Below, piece after piece: positions 7,425-14,601 of a DNA stretch of 34,640 nt. Numbering within the stretch: the stretch's first letter is position 1; each line of letters begins with the position of its first letter. The stretch lies in the NCBI GenBank assembly GCA_027317185.1, contig DAHVFB010000026.1, forward strand, positions 1-34,640, in the 5' to 3' direction. The notes beneath the pieces were generated by a model. It saw only the letters and a program-made list of their open reading frames with translations. It searched no databases and was not told the origin of the DNA. The position numbers and the translations under genes are program-made. The DNA is from Deltaproteobacteria bacterium (GTDB taxonomy: Bacteria > Desulfobacterota > Binatia > Binatales > Binataceae).

Positions 7425-7790
7425 TTACGTCGGTAAGGGCTCAGACGGCGGATCTGTGTGCCTGATCAGCTTCTTGTAAATGAGACGCCGACCGAAAATC
7501 GAACTGACGATCTTGCAATTGGCGATTAGCTACATCGCCGGAAGCCACTTCTCAAGGCCGATGGGCGAATCCTCAAGAACGGTTCCGACCTTGAGAGAGA
7601 ACTTCGCGCGCGGGTGTTTGGCGTAACACTTCCAGCGCTTGTCATCCGCCAGATAGGTAACCTTGTCGGAACCGCACGTCGGGCAGCGGACAACACCGTC
7701 TGGCCAGCGCAGATCGATCATGAAGCGTTGGCAGTTCTCGAAATCGTTGAAGTAGACAAGCGCCGCTCGGAGTGTGCGTGGTGCGTTCAT
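7425..7790 (-). pseudogene. Remnant of an IS1595-family transposase
   Basis: The first 86 codons give the N-terminal zinc ribbon of IS1595 transposases: CQRFMIDLRWPDGVVRCPTC, then C (WKCY) and the conserved FSLKVGTVLEDSPIGLEKWL. After PAM the frame meets TAG at 7530-7532, where the family usually has Trp (TGG), so one base change explains it. Beyond the stop the same frame still reads LIANCK, as in intact copies, then loses the family and ends at 7425. The DDE catalytic domain is missing. No terminal inverted repeats or target duplication were found. Confidence 0.75.
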
Positions 7791-8012
7791 GCTATAGATG
7801 GTCCGTCAACTATATTGTTGCTCTCACTCCTTAATAAGACAAGCGACCTTTGTCTCATTGCTTGAGTCCCGTCGATTAGTCTGCCTCCAATCTTCTGAGC
7901 GACCTTATTCAGCCACCTCCCTGAAGCTAATCCAAAGTGCGACGGATTTCGAATTTTGCGCAAAACTCTTCCGGAAGAGGGCAAGCACGCAGCTATAGCT
8001 AGGCTTCACAGG

Positions 8013-8057
8013 GGCCAGAATAGCTTCAGTTTATACACTACCTAGTTGATTCTGGCC
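8013..8057. repeat. Inverted repeat GGCCAGAAT / ATTCTGGCC
   Basis: GGCCAGAAT at 8013-8021 and its exact inverse complement ATTCTGGCC at 8049-8057, separated by 27 AT-rich bases that include TTATACACTA. It could be a transcription-end hairpin, a regulator site, or the leftover end of a mobile element next to the IS1595 remnant. Confidence 0.5.
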
Positions 8058-8140
8058 AAATAGAAAAGGCTGGATCGAATAGCGGCAATTTTTATCGCAT
8101 TAGGCAGGGATTGGCGGCAGCAAGGATGTCCCGCAGGCGA

Positions 8141-8175
8141 GCTTAGGGGGGCTTAGTTCTTTGCAGCTTGCTTAG
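8141..8175. repeat. Three GCTTAG direct repeats upstream of rsbR
   Basis: GCTTAG starts at 8141, 8151 and 8170, giving spacings of 10 and 19 bases, about one and two helical turns. All copies face the same way and lie 57-91 bases before the rsbR start, a plausible activator site for the stressosome operon. The word is short, so chance is possible. Confidence 0.35.
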
Positions 8176-8231
8176 GTCAGCGCAGCCGCATTAGACTGGT
8201 TTATTTAATCACTCCGGAAGGGAAATTCCTG

Positions 8232-9086
8232 ATGGCCGTAAAAAGCAAATCGCTCGCCGAGATCATGAAGCAACACCGGTCCGAGATTCTGTCGGGCTGG
8301 CTTGAGTACCAGAAGAACGGAGCCACTTCAACCAACGGAGCGCTTAAGCGTGAGGAGATCGAAAGCGAATCGCGCGAATTCCTTGGGCTGTTTAGCGGAG
8401 CGCTTGAACACGATGGCGCAGAGCCGGATATGCGAAGTTCGGCATGGTCCGAAGTGCGCGAATACCTCGATCAGTTTTCGCAATCCCGTGCCCAGGCGGG
8501 TTTTTCGCCATCAGAGACCGCGACTTTTGTGTTTTCCCTCAAGCAGCCATTGTTCGACAAATTGAAGGTTGCGATGGGTGAAAGTCAGACTCTGGTTGAT
8601 GAAATTTGGCGCTCGACGATCCTGCTCGATTCGCTCGGCCTCTACGTCACTGAGCGGTACCAGAAAGCGCGGGAGCAGACCATCGCGCGCCAGCAGCAGG
8701 AAATGATCGAACTTTCGACTCCGGTGGTGACGCTATGGGAAGGCATCCTCGCCCTGCCGCTGATCGGCACGCTGGATAGCGAGCGGACCCAGGTGGTGAT
8801 GGAAAGTCTGCTGCAGAAAATTGTCGATGCCGAAGCTCAGATCGCGATTATCGACATAACGGGTGTGCCAACGGTGGATACGCTGGTGGCTCAGCATCTG
8901 CTGAAAACCGTGGCCGCCGCCCGGCTGATGGGCGCCGAATGCATCATCAGCGGCATCCGCCCGCAGATTGCGGCGACCATCGTACATCTTGGAGTCGATC
9001 TCGCGGGCGTGACCACCAAGGCTTCCCTGGCCGATGCACTTCGGGTGGCGCTCGATCGTAACGGTCTGCACATCGCATCGCGCTGA
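8232..9086 (+). CDS. rsbR: RsbR-type stressosome sensor/scaffold
   Basis: 284 residues. Residues 1-150 form an all-helical N-terminal sensory domain of the RsbRD_N kind; from about 160 onward is a STAS domain (ELSTPVVTLWEGILALPLIG, IIDITGVPTVDTLVAQHLLK, GIRPQIAATIVHLGVDL). In Bacillus subtilis, RsbR and RsbS build the 1.8 MDa stressosome and RsbT phosphorylates RsbR on two threonines. The outer one matches Thr217 in VDT here; at the other site, near LDSERTQ, there appears to be Ser183 rather than Thr. It is the first gene of a tight plus-strand operon. The Shine-Dalgarno AAGGGAA lies close before the ATG. The stress sensed cannot be inferred. Confidence 0.9.
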   Translation: MAVKSKSLAEIMKQHRSEILSGWLEYQKNGATSTNGALKREEIESESREFLGLFSGALEHDGAEPDMRSSAWSEVREYLDQFSQSRAQAGFSPSETATFVFSLKQPLFDKLKVAMGESQTLVDEIWRSTILLDSLGLYVTERYQKAREQTIARQQQEMIELSTPVVTLWEGILALPLIGTLDSERTQVVMESLLQKIVDAEAQIAIIDITGVPTVDTLVAQHLLKTVAAARLMGAECIISGIRPQIAATIVHLGVDLAGVTTKASLADALRVALDRNGLHIASR

Positions 9087-9108
9087 CGCGGGACAGAAGA
9101 AGCTACCT

Positions 9109-9516
9109 ATGGACCGTATTCCGATCCTTAAATTGGGCGATTGCCTGCTGGTCAGCATCCAGGTTGACATGCACGATCGTCTGGCGATCTCGCTGCAGGA
9201 TGATCTGACTGAGAGAATTAACAAAGATCGTGCGCGCGGGGTCTTAATCGACATTTCGGCGCTTGAGATTGTGGACTCCTTCATCGGCCGGATGCTGAGC
9301 AATATCGCCGCGATGGCGCGGGTGCTGGATGCGCGCACAGTGGTAGTTGGGATGCGTCCGGCAGTGGCGATCACGCTGGTCGAACTGGGTTTATCGTTAG
9401 AGGGAGTTGCCACCGCGCTCAATGTGGAAAGGGGCATGGAACTTATTTTATCTTTGACCGGCCGGAAGCGCCTCCTCGCTGGTGAGTTGAACCATAATGC
9501 CCGTCGAAAGGAATGA
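9109..9516 (+). CDS. rsbS: RsbS stressosome scaffold (STAS)
   Basis: 135 residues, a single STAS domain. ILKLGDCLLVSIQVDMHD opens the fold, and GVLIDISALEIVDSFIGRML carries the phosphorylated serine (Ser57 here, equivalent to Ser59 of B. subtilis RsbS). RsbT phosphorylates this serine under stress, which releases RsbT. The frame is open from 9034 in the tail of rsbR, but homology starts at Met 9109, 22 bases after the rsbR stop, with a purine-rich GGACAGAAGAAG ahead of it. The 3' end overlaps rsbT by 20 bases, so translation is probably coupled. Confidence 0.92.
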   Translation: MDRIPILKLGDCLLVSIQVDMHDRLAISLQDDLTERINKDRARGVLIDISALEIVDSFIGRMLSNIAAMARVLDARTVVVGMRPAVAITLVELGLSLEGVATALNVERGMELILSLTGRKRLLAGELNHNARRKE

Positions 9517-9901
9517 GACCCTCGCGGTAAACCGCTCCGAAGATGTCGTCCTGGTCCGAGCGAAAACCCGCGATTGGTCAATTTCCCTGGGCTTCACTAT
9601 CGTCGAGCAGACCAAGATGGTGACCGCGGCGAGCGAACTCGCGCGTAACCTGGTGGTACACGCCGGCGGTGGCACGGTGCGGCTCGAAACGATCAATTCG
9701 GAACAGCGGCGCGGACTGCGGCTGACCTTCGAAGATCAGGGCCCCGGAATTGCAGATATCCAGCAGGCTTTGCGAGATGGTTTCAGCTCGAAGGGAGGGC
9801 TGGGACTGGGGTTAAGCGGTTCGAAGCGGCTGGTCAATGAGTTCGACATTTCTTCTACACCGGGCGAGGGAACGCGGATTTGTATCGTCAGATGGAAATA
9901 A
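9497..9901 (+). CDS. rsbT: RsbT serine/threonine kinase (anti-sigma-factor-type ATPase)
   Basis: 134 residues, a GHKL-type HATPase. The N-box is ASELARNLVVHAGGG (Glu47, Asn51), the G1 box is EDQGPGIAD and the G2 box GLGLGLSGSKRL. RsbT phosphorylates RsbR and RsbS in the stressosome; once released it switches on a downstream partner, RsbU in Bacillus. No RsbU-like gene is present, but the next three genes carry phosphatase or kinase modules that may take that role. GGTGAG lies 10 bases before the ATG. It overlaps rsbS by 20 bases and the next gene by 10. Confidence 0.93.
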   Translation: MPVERNETLAVNRSEDVVLVRAKTRDWSISLGFTIVEQTKMVTAASELARNLVVHAGGGTVRLETINSEQRRGLRLTFEDQGPGIADIQQALRDGFSSKGGLGLGLSGSKRLVNEFDISSTPGEGTRICIVRWK

Positions 9902-10894
9902 GCACTGTGGCGACCTCGATCGAACATCCGAGCGATACTGGCGAAGCCCGCCGCCGGGCAAGAGCGGTTGCGAGTCAGTTTCAATTCGGCGGCGAAGTGG
10001 CGGCCAGACTGGCGCTGATTGTTACCGAAGCAGCCACCAACATTGTGAAGCATGCCAAACGTGGCGAGATTCTGATTAATCATGTCGCTGACGAACAGGT
10101 GATCGAAGTGCTGGCGCTTGATCAAGGGCCCGGGGACGGCCAGCGTCGACCAATGCCTGCGCGATGGTTATTCGACCGGCGGCACTCCGGGCGGCGGCCT
10201 GGGCGCGATAAAGCGGTCCTGCGGTCAGTTCGAGATCTATTCGGGACCCGGCCACGGCACGGCGCTGCTGGCGCGCTTACAGCCGGAGCCGCCGCTTGGA
10301 TCAAAACCTGCCGTATTCACTGCCGGTGGGGTTTGTGTGGCCTTGGCCAGTGAGCAGGTCTGTGGCGACGGCTGTGCGATCGAGATTCACGATAGGCGTT
10401 GCCAGGTATTGGTTTCCGATGGCCTGGGGCATGGAGTTGCGGCGCACGAGGCTTCAGATGCGGCAATTAACAGTTTCAAGCAGCATTCGGCCCTGAGCCC
10501 GGCCGGGCGTCTTCAGCGCATCCACGATGCGTTGCGTCATACGCGCGGCGCAGCCGCGGCGATTGCTGAGATTAATCTTGACCAGGCGCTGGTTTGCTTC
10601 TCGGGAGTTGGAAACATCGCAGGAACTATCGTAACTGCGGCCGATAATCGCAGTATGATTTCCCATTACGGCACGCTGGGTCATCAGGTCCGTAAATTTC
10701 AGGAATTCACCTATCCGTGGTCGGAGCAAGGACTGATGGTGCTCGCTTCGGATGGATTGGGCTCGCGCTGGAACCTCTCCGCCTATCCCACGCTTGCCAG
10801 ACATCATCCGAGTCTGATAGCTGGCGTGCTGTATCGCGATTTCAAACGTGGCCGCGATGACGTTTCGATAGTGGTTACCAAACAAGGCAGTTAG
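9892..10894 (+). CDS. RsbT-like ATPase fused to PP2C/RsbX-type phosphatase, with a frameshift
   Basis: Two halves in different frames. The first (from ATG 9892) reads an RsbT-like HATPase: TEAATNIVKHAKRGEI (N-box) and LALDQGPG (G1). At the G-run 10132-10135 the frame breaks; one base on, the protein resumes as ASVDQCLRDGYSTGGTPGGG (G2 box) and continues through a PP2C/SpoIIE domain with GDGC, VSDGLGHGVAAHEASD, ASDGLGSRW and RDDVSIVV, where the aspartates are metal ligands. Dropping one G gives a continuous 333-residue protein. The family is known elsewhere as a kinase-phosphatase fusion that can reset RsbR/RsbS phosphorylation. The break is a homopolymer error, a real mutation, or less likely programmed. 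An open frame from TTG 10118 would give only the second half. Its TAG directly abuts the next ATG. Confidence 0.82.
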
Positions 10895-13024
10895 ATGGCC
10901 TGGCCGATTCTCACGATCAAATTAACCTCCGAGCATGACATTGTCGCGGCGCGCCAACGTGCGCGCCAGATCGCGGAGCAAATCGGATTTGAGGCGCAGG
11001 ACCAGACCAGGATCGCGACCGCGGTCTCCGAAATTTCCCGCAACGCAGTAAAATACGCTGGCGGCGGCAGCCTTGAATTCCTGATCGAGGGTCTGACCGT
11101 GCCGCAGCTTCTGGTTGTCCGAATTAGCGACGAAGGCCCAGGCATCCGCGACCTGCAAAAGGTGCTGAGGGGTGAGTACGACTCGCCCGGGGGCATGGGG
11201 ATGGGGATCATCGGAACGCGGCGGCTGATGGACGGGTTTACCATCGAACCTGGTGCGGTGCGTGGCACAGTGGTCACGCTGAAGAAATTCATCGCGCGCG
11301 ACCGACTGTACGATGCGCGTTCAATCACGAAAATCGGCGCTGAACTGGCGCGGCGTAAACCGCGCGATCTGGTCGAGGAGATTCAGCTCCAGAATCAGGA
11401 ATTGATGCGGGCAATGTCCGAGCTGCAAAAGCGGCAGGAACAATTGACCCAGGTCAATCGGGAACTCGATGACACTAATCGCGGGGTGGTAGCGCTCTAC
11501 GCCGAACTCGACGAGCGCGCCGACCATCTGCGGCGCGCCGACCATCTGAAATCGCGCTTTCTTTCCAACATGAGCCACGAGTTTCGCACCCCGCTGAATT
11601 CGATCGGTGCTTTGTGTGCCCTGCTGCTCGAAAATGTCGATGGCGAACTGAACTCAGAGCAGCGCACGCAGGTGGGCTTCATCCAAAAGGCCGCCGACGG
11701 ACTTTCGGAGCTGGTCAACGATCTGCTGGATATCGCCAAGGTCGAGGCCGGCAAGCTGATGGTGCGGCCAATCGAATTCGAGGTCGCTTTATTGTTCGGC
11801 GCCTTGCGCGGGATGCTCAAGCCGTTGCTGGTTTCCGAATCGGTGCGCCTGATTTTCGAGGAACCGGACGATTTCCTCACGATGTACACCGACGAACCCA
11901 AGGTCTCGCAAATCCTGCGGAATTTTTTGTCGAATGCGCTCAAATTTACCGAACGTGGCGAAGTCCGGATCAAGGCCGAGAAAACCGCCGATGGGCGAGC
12001 GGTAGTGTTCGCGGTCTCGGATACTGGCATCGGTATTGCCCCTGAGGATCAGGAAAGGATATTTGAGGAATTTTCCCAGCTCGACAATCCGATCCAGAAG
12101 CAGGTTCGAGGCACCGGTCTGGGCTTGCCGCTGACGCGCAGGCTGGCTGCATTGCTGGGCGGATCGGTTTCTGTACGGAGTCAGGCCGGAGTTGGATCAA
12201 CTTTTTATGCCGTTATTCCAACGGTTTATGAGGATCGCAAGCACTCGGCGCGTGACTCACGGGATCCCGGCGCACAAGATGGCAGCCCGGTGTTGGTGGT
12301 GGAGGATAACCCGGAAGACGTTTATTTATGCCTCAAGGCGCTGCAAAACACCGGCTTCTTTCCAATTCCGGTGAATAATCTCGGGGATGCACGCCGCGCG
12401 TTGATAGAAAATACTCCGGTAGCTATCGTGCTTGACGTCTTGCTGCGGGGCGAAGACAGTTGGGCTTTTTTAGCCGAGTTGAAGCGCGATTCGCGCACCA
12501 GCGGCATCCCGGTGATCATGGTTAGCACGGTGGAGGATGAGCGTAAGGGATTGGCCCTTGGTGCCGACGCCTATGGTATGAAACCGGTGGATCGCGACTG
12601 GCTGGTAGGTGAGATCCGCCGGCTGACCGGGCGTCACACACGCCGCCGCCTCCTGCTGATCGACGACGATGAAGTCTCGCGATACGTGGTAAAGCATTCG
12701 CTTGGTTTTTATGAATTCGATATTCTGGAAGCAAGCGGCGGTGTCGAGGGTCTGGAGCGCGCCAGGAGCGATCGTCCTGATGCGATTTTACTTGACCTGA
12801 TGATGCCCGACATGGATGGAAGCCAGGTGCTCGATGCACTCAAGTCCGATCCCGGCACGGCGGAGATCCCCGTGGTAATGATCACCTCGCATCCGCTCAG
12901 CGGACTTGATGATCAACTCAACCTGAAATCCCGGGTAGTAGCGATCGTGAGCAAGAATCCTGTTTCGCGTGATCAGTTTGGTGAGATTGTGCGCGACATC
13001 CTAGAGGGGCCTAACACTCCGTGA
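10895..13024 (+). CDS. Hybrid histidine kinase with N-terminal RsbT-like domain and two receivers
   Basis: 709 residues. Order: RsbT-like HATPase (1-132; SEISRNAVKYAGGG, SDEGPGIRD, GGMGMGIIGTRRL); coiled-coil linker (about 155-215); HisKA with phospho-His228 in SNMSHEFRTPLNS; second HATPase (about 330-442; NFLSNALKF, DTGIGIAPED, GTGLGLPL); receiver 1 (about 465-575, Asp514, Lys563); receiver 2 (about 584-703, Asp634, Lys687). No membrane segments, so it is cytosolic. The start abuts the stop of the phosphatase gene and the end overlaps the next kinase by 4 bases (GTGA). Two ATPase domains of different lineages in one chain are unusual: the first may bind stressosome proteins or phosphorylate a STAS domain, the second feeds a phosphorelay. 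It lacks a DNA-binding output. Confidence 0.92.
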   Translation: MAWPILTIKLTSEHDIVAARQRARQIAEQIGFEAQDQTRIATAVSEISRNAVKYAGGGSLEFLIEGLTVPQLLVVRISDEGPGIRDLQKVLRGEYDSPGGMGMGIIGTRRLMDGFTIEPGAVRGTVVTLKKFIARDRLYDARSITKIGAELARRKPRDLVEEIQLQNQELMRAMSELQKRQEQLTQVNRELDDTNRGVVALYAELDERADHLRRADHLKSRFLSNMSHEFRTPLNSIGALCALLLENVDGELNSEQRTQVGFIQKAADGLSELVNDLLDIAKVEAGKLMVRPIEFEVALLFGALRGMLKPLLVSESVRLIFEEPDDFLTMYTDEPKVSQILRNFLSNALKFTERGEVRIKAEKTADGRAVVFAVSDTGIGIAPEDQERIFEEFSQLDNPIQKQVRGTGLGLPLTRRLAALLGGSVSVRSQAGVGSTFYAVIPTVYEDRKHSARDSRDPGAQDGSPVLVVEDNPEDVYLCLKALQNTGFFPIPVNNLGDARRALIENTPVAIVLDVLLRGEDSWAFLAELKRDSRTSGIPVIMVSTVEDERKGLALGADAYGMKPVDRDWLVGEIRRLTGRHTRRRLLLIDDDEVSRYVVKHSLGFYEFDILEASGGVEGLERARSDRPDAILLDLMMPDMDGSQVLDALKSDPGTAEIPVVMITSHPLSGLDDQLNLKSRVVAIVSKNPVSRDQFGEIVRDILEGPNTP

Positions 13025-14574
13025 GTAGGCGAGCTTTGCTACTGATCGTCGACGATACAGATTCCATACGTTACGCGAAAATTAGGATTCTACGGAACGC
13101 GGGATTCGAGATCGCTGAGGCCCGCACCGGTAAGGAAGCGCTGATTGCGATTAGCGCGGTTAAGCCCGACCTGGTGGTGCTCGATATTCATCTGCCGGAT
13201 ATCGACGGCTACGAGGTTTGCGGCCGCATCAAGGGCGACCCGCAGACCTCCTCCATCATGGTGCTGCACATGTCTGCCACCTATGTGGATCCGTCCGACA
13301 CGGCTAAAGCGCTGGAGGGCGGCGCTGACGCATGCCTGACCGATCCGGTCGAACCGGCGGTGCTCATTGCCACGGTGCGAGCGCTGCTCCGCTTGCGCGA
13401 AGCGCATTTCCGCGAATGGGAAGCGCGCCATGAGGCTGAGGCGGCCAATCGCGCCAAAGATGACTTTTTGGCCGTGCTCTCCCACGAACTGCGTTCGCCA
13501 CTGAATGCGATCGTCACCTGGACTTCGCTGCTGCAGACCGGAACTGTAAACCGCGAAAAAACGGTCGAGGCGCTGCGCGCGGTCGAACGCAATGCGCGCC
13601 TGCAGGCGCAGCTTATAGATGACCTGCTCGACGTTTCGCGCATCAGCGCCGGCAAGCTGCATCTCGAACTGCAGGTAACCTCGTTAAATGAGGTGGTAAA
13701 GGCCGCGCTCGACACTATCCAACGATCGGCGCGGGAACGGAATATCGAGGTCAAGGCCTCGCTTCGGGACTCAGGCAAAATCCTCGGCGATCCTTCGCGT
13801 CTTCAGCAGATTATTTCGAATTTGCTGTCTAATGCGGTCAAATTCACGCCATCCGGCGGATGTATCGAGGTCGATCTGCTGCGGAGCGGATCGATGGCGA
13901 AGGTGACAGTGCGCGACAATGGAATCGGGATCGAGTACGACCTGATGCCGCACATTTTTGAGCGCTTTCGGCAAGGCGATAGTTCGACCACGCGCTCTCA
14001 GGCGGGACTGGGAATCGGCTTGACGATCGCCTCCCATCTCGCGGAATTGCATCGTGGTACGCTGGCCGCCGAAAGTCTTGGCAAAGGCAAGGGCGCGCTC
14101 TTCACGCTGACGCTCCCGCTGGCCCCGACCGATGCCGCGGTTCCTGCACCAGCCAAAAAAAGCGATGGAAATGCCGACGCCTTGTTGAGCGGCATGCGCA
14201 TTTTTCTCGTCGAGGATGATGAAGATCAGCGCAAAGCGCTGGCGACCTTGCTCGAACAAAAGGGCGGCGCGCAGGTGACCACCGCCGGATCGGTGGCTGA
14301 AGCTTTGCGCCTCATCGTGCAGGCCGAACCGGACGTGCTGGTGAGCGATATCGGAATGGCGAATCAGGATGGAATGCTGCTGATGCGCCGGATTCGCGAA
14401 CAGGAGCGCACTCGCATCGGCAGGTTACCCGCCGTCGCGCTGACCGGTTACGTATCGGCTGGCGATCGCAAGCGCACGCTCGATGCGGGTTACGATGCGT
14501 GCCTGGCCAAGCCGATCAATCTGCCGGAATTGTTTTCGATTCTGGCGCAGATGCGAGTGGCTCCGTCGAAATAA
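13021..14574 (+). CDS. Hybrid histidine kinase (REC-HisKA-HATPase-REC)
   Basis: 517 residues. Order: N-terminal receiver (1-125, phospho-acceptor Asp55 in VVLDIHLPDIDG); HisKA (about 145-210, His155 in VLSHELRSPLN); HATPase (about 255-370; NLLSNAVKFT, DNGIGIEYD, GLGIGLTIA); C-terminal receiver (about 395-512; LVEDDEDQ, acceptor Asp in LVSDIGM, Lys in CLAKPI). In the first receiver the usual Lys before Pro is Asp108 (LTDPVEP), a change seen in some related kinases and likely to alter signalling. GTG start overlaps the previous stop by 4 bases; last gene of the operon, converging on a glycosyltransferase 27 bases away. Soluble. It has no obvious DNA-binding output, so the final response regulator is elsewhere or is the lone receiver at 16816. 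Confidence 0.91.
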   Translation: MSRRALLLIVDDTDSIRYAKIRILRNAGFEIAEARTGKEALIAISAVKPDLVVLDIHLPDIDGYEVCGRIKGDPQTSSIMVLHMSATYVDPSDTAKALEGGADACLTDPVEPAVLIATVRALLRLREAHFREWEARHEAEAANRAKDDFLAVLSHELRSPLNAIVTWTSLLQTGTVNREKTVEALRAVERNARLQAQLIDDLLDVSRISAGKLHLELQVTSLNEVVKAALDTIQRSARERNIEVKASLRDSGKILGDPSRLQQIISNLLSNAVKFTPSGGCIEVDLLRSGSMAKVTVRDNGIGIEYDLMPHIFERFRQGDSSTTRSQAGLGIGLTIASHLAELHRGTLAAESLGKGKGALFTLTLPLAPTDAAVPAPAKKSDGNADALLSGMRIFLVEDDEDQRKALATLLEQKGGAQVTTAGSVAEALRLIVQAEPDVLVSDIGMANQDGMLLMRRIREQERTRIGRLPAVALTGYVSAGDRKRTLDAGYDACLAKPINLPELFSILAQMRVAPSK

Positions 14575-14601
14575 GTCGAAAGCGCAACGCTCCTTTTCAA
14601 C

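Larger units (their letters stand above)
7791..8231. other. Gene-poor, AT-richer leader between the IS remnant and rsbR
   Basis: 441 bases with no supported gene. Base composition is visibly AT-richer than the flanking stressosome genes. It contains a 9-base inverted repeat (8013-8057), three GCTTAG repeats (8141-8175), and the Shine-Dalgarno AAGGGAA upstream of rsbR. The stressosome promoter must lie here or further upstream, but I could not pick convincing -35/-10 boxes. Confidence 0.5.

Noticed and set aside
7527..7535. Selenocysteine read-through as the explanation for the stop in the transposase
   Set aside because: The codon is TAG, not TGA; the DDE domain is missing too, so decay explains it.
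8733..9581. Minus-strand open frame of 282 codons across rsbR-rsbS-rsbT
   Set aside because: Antisense to three recognised genes, Arg/Ser-rich with no motif.
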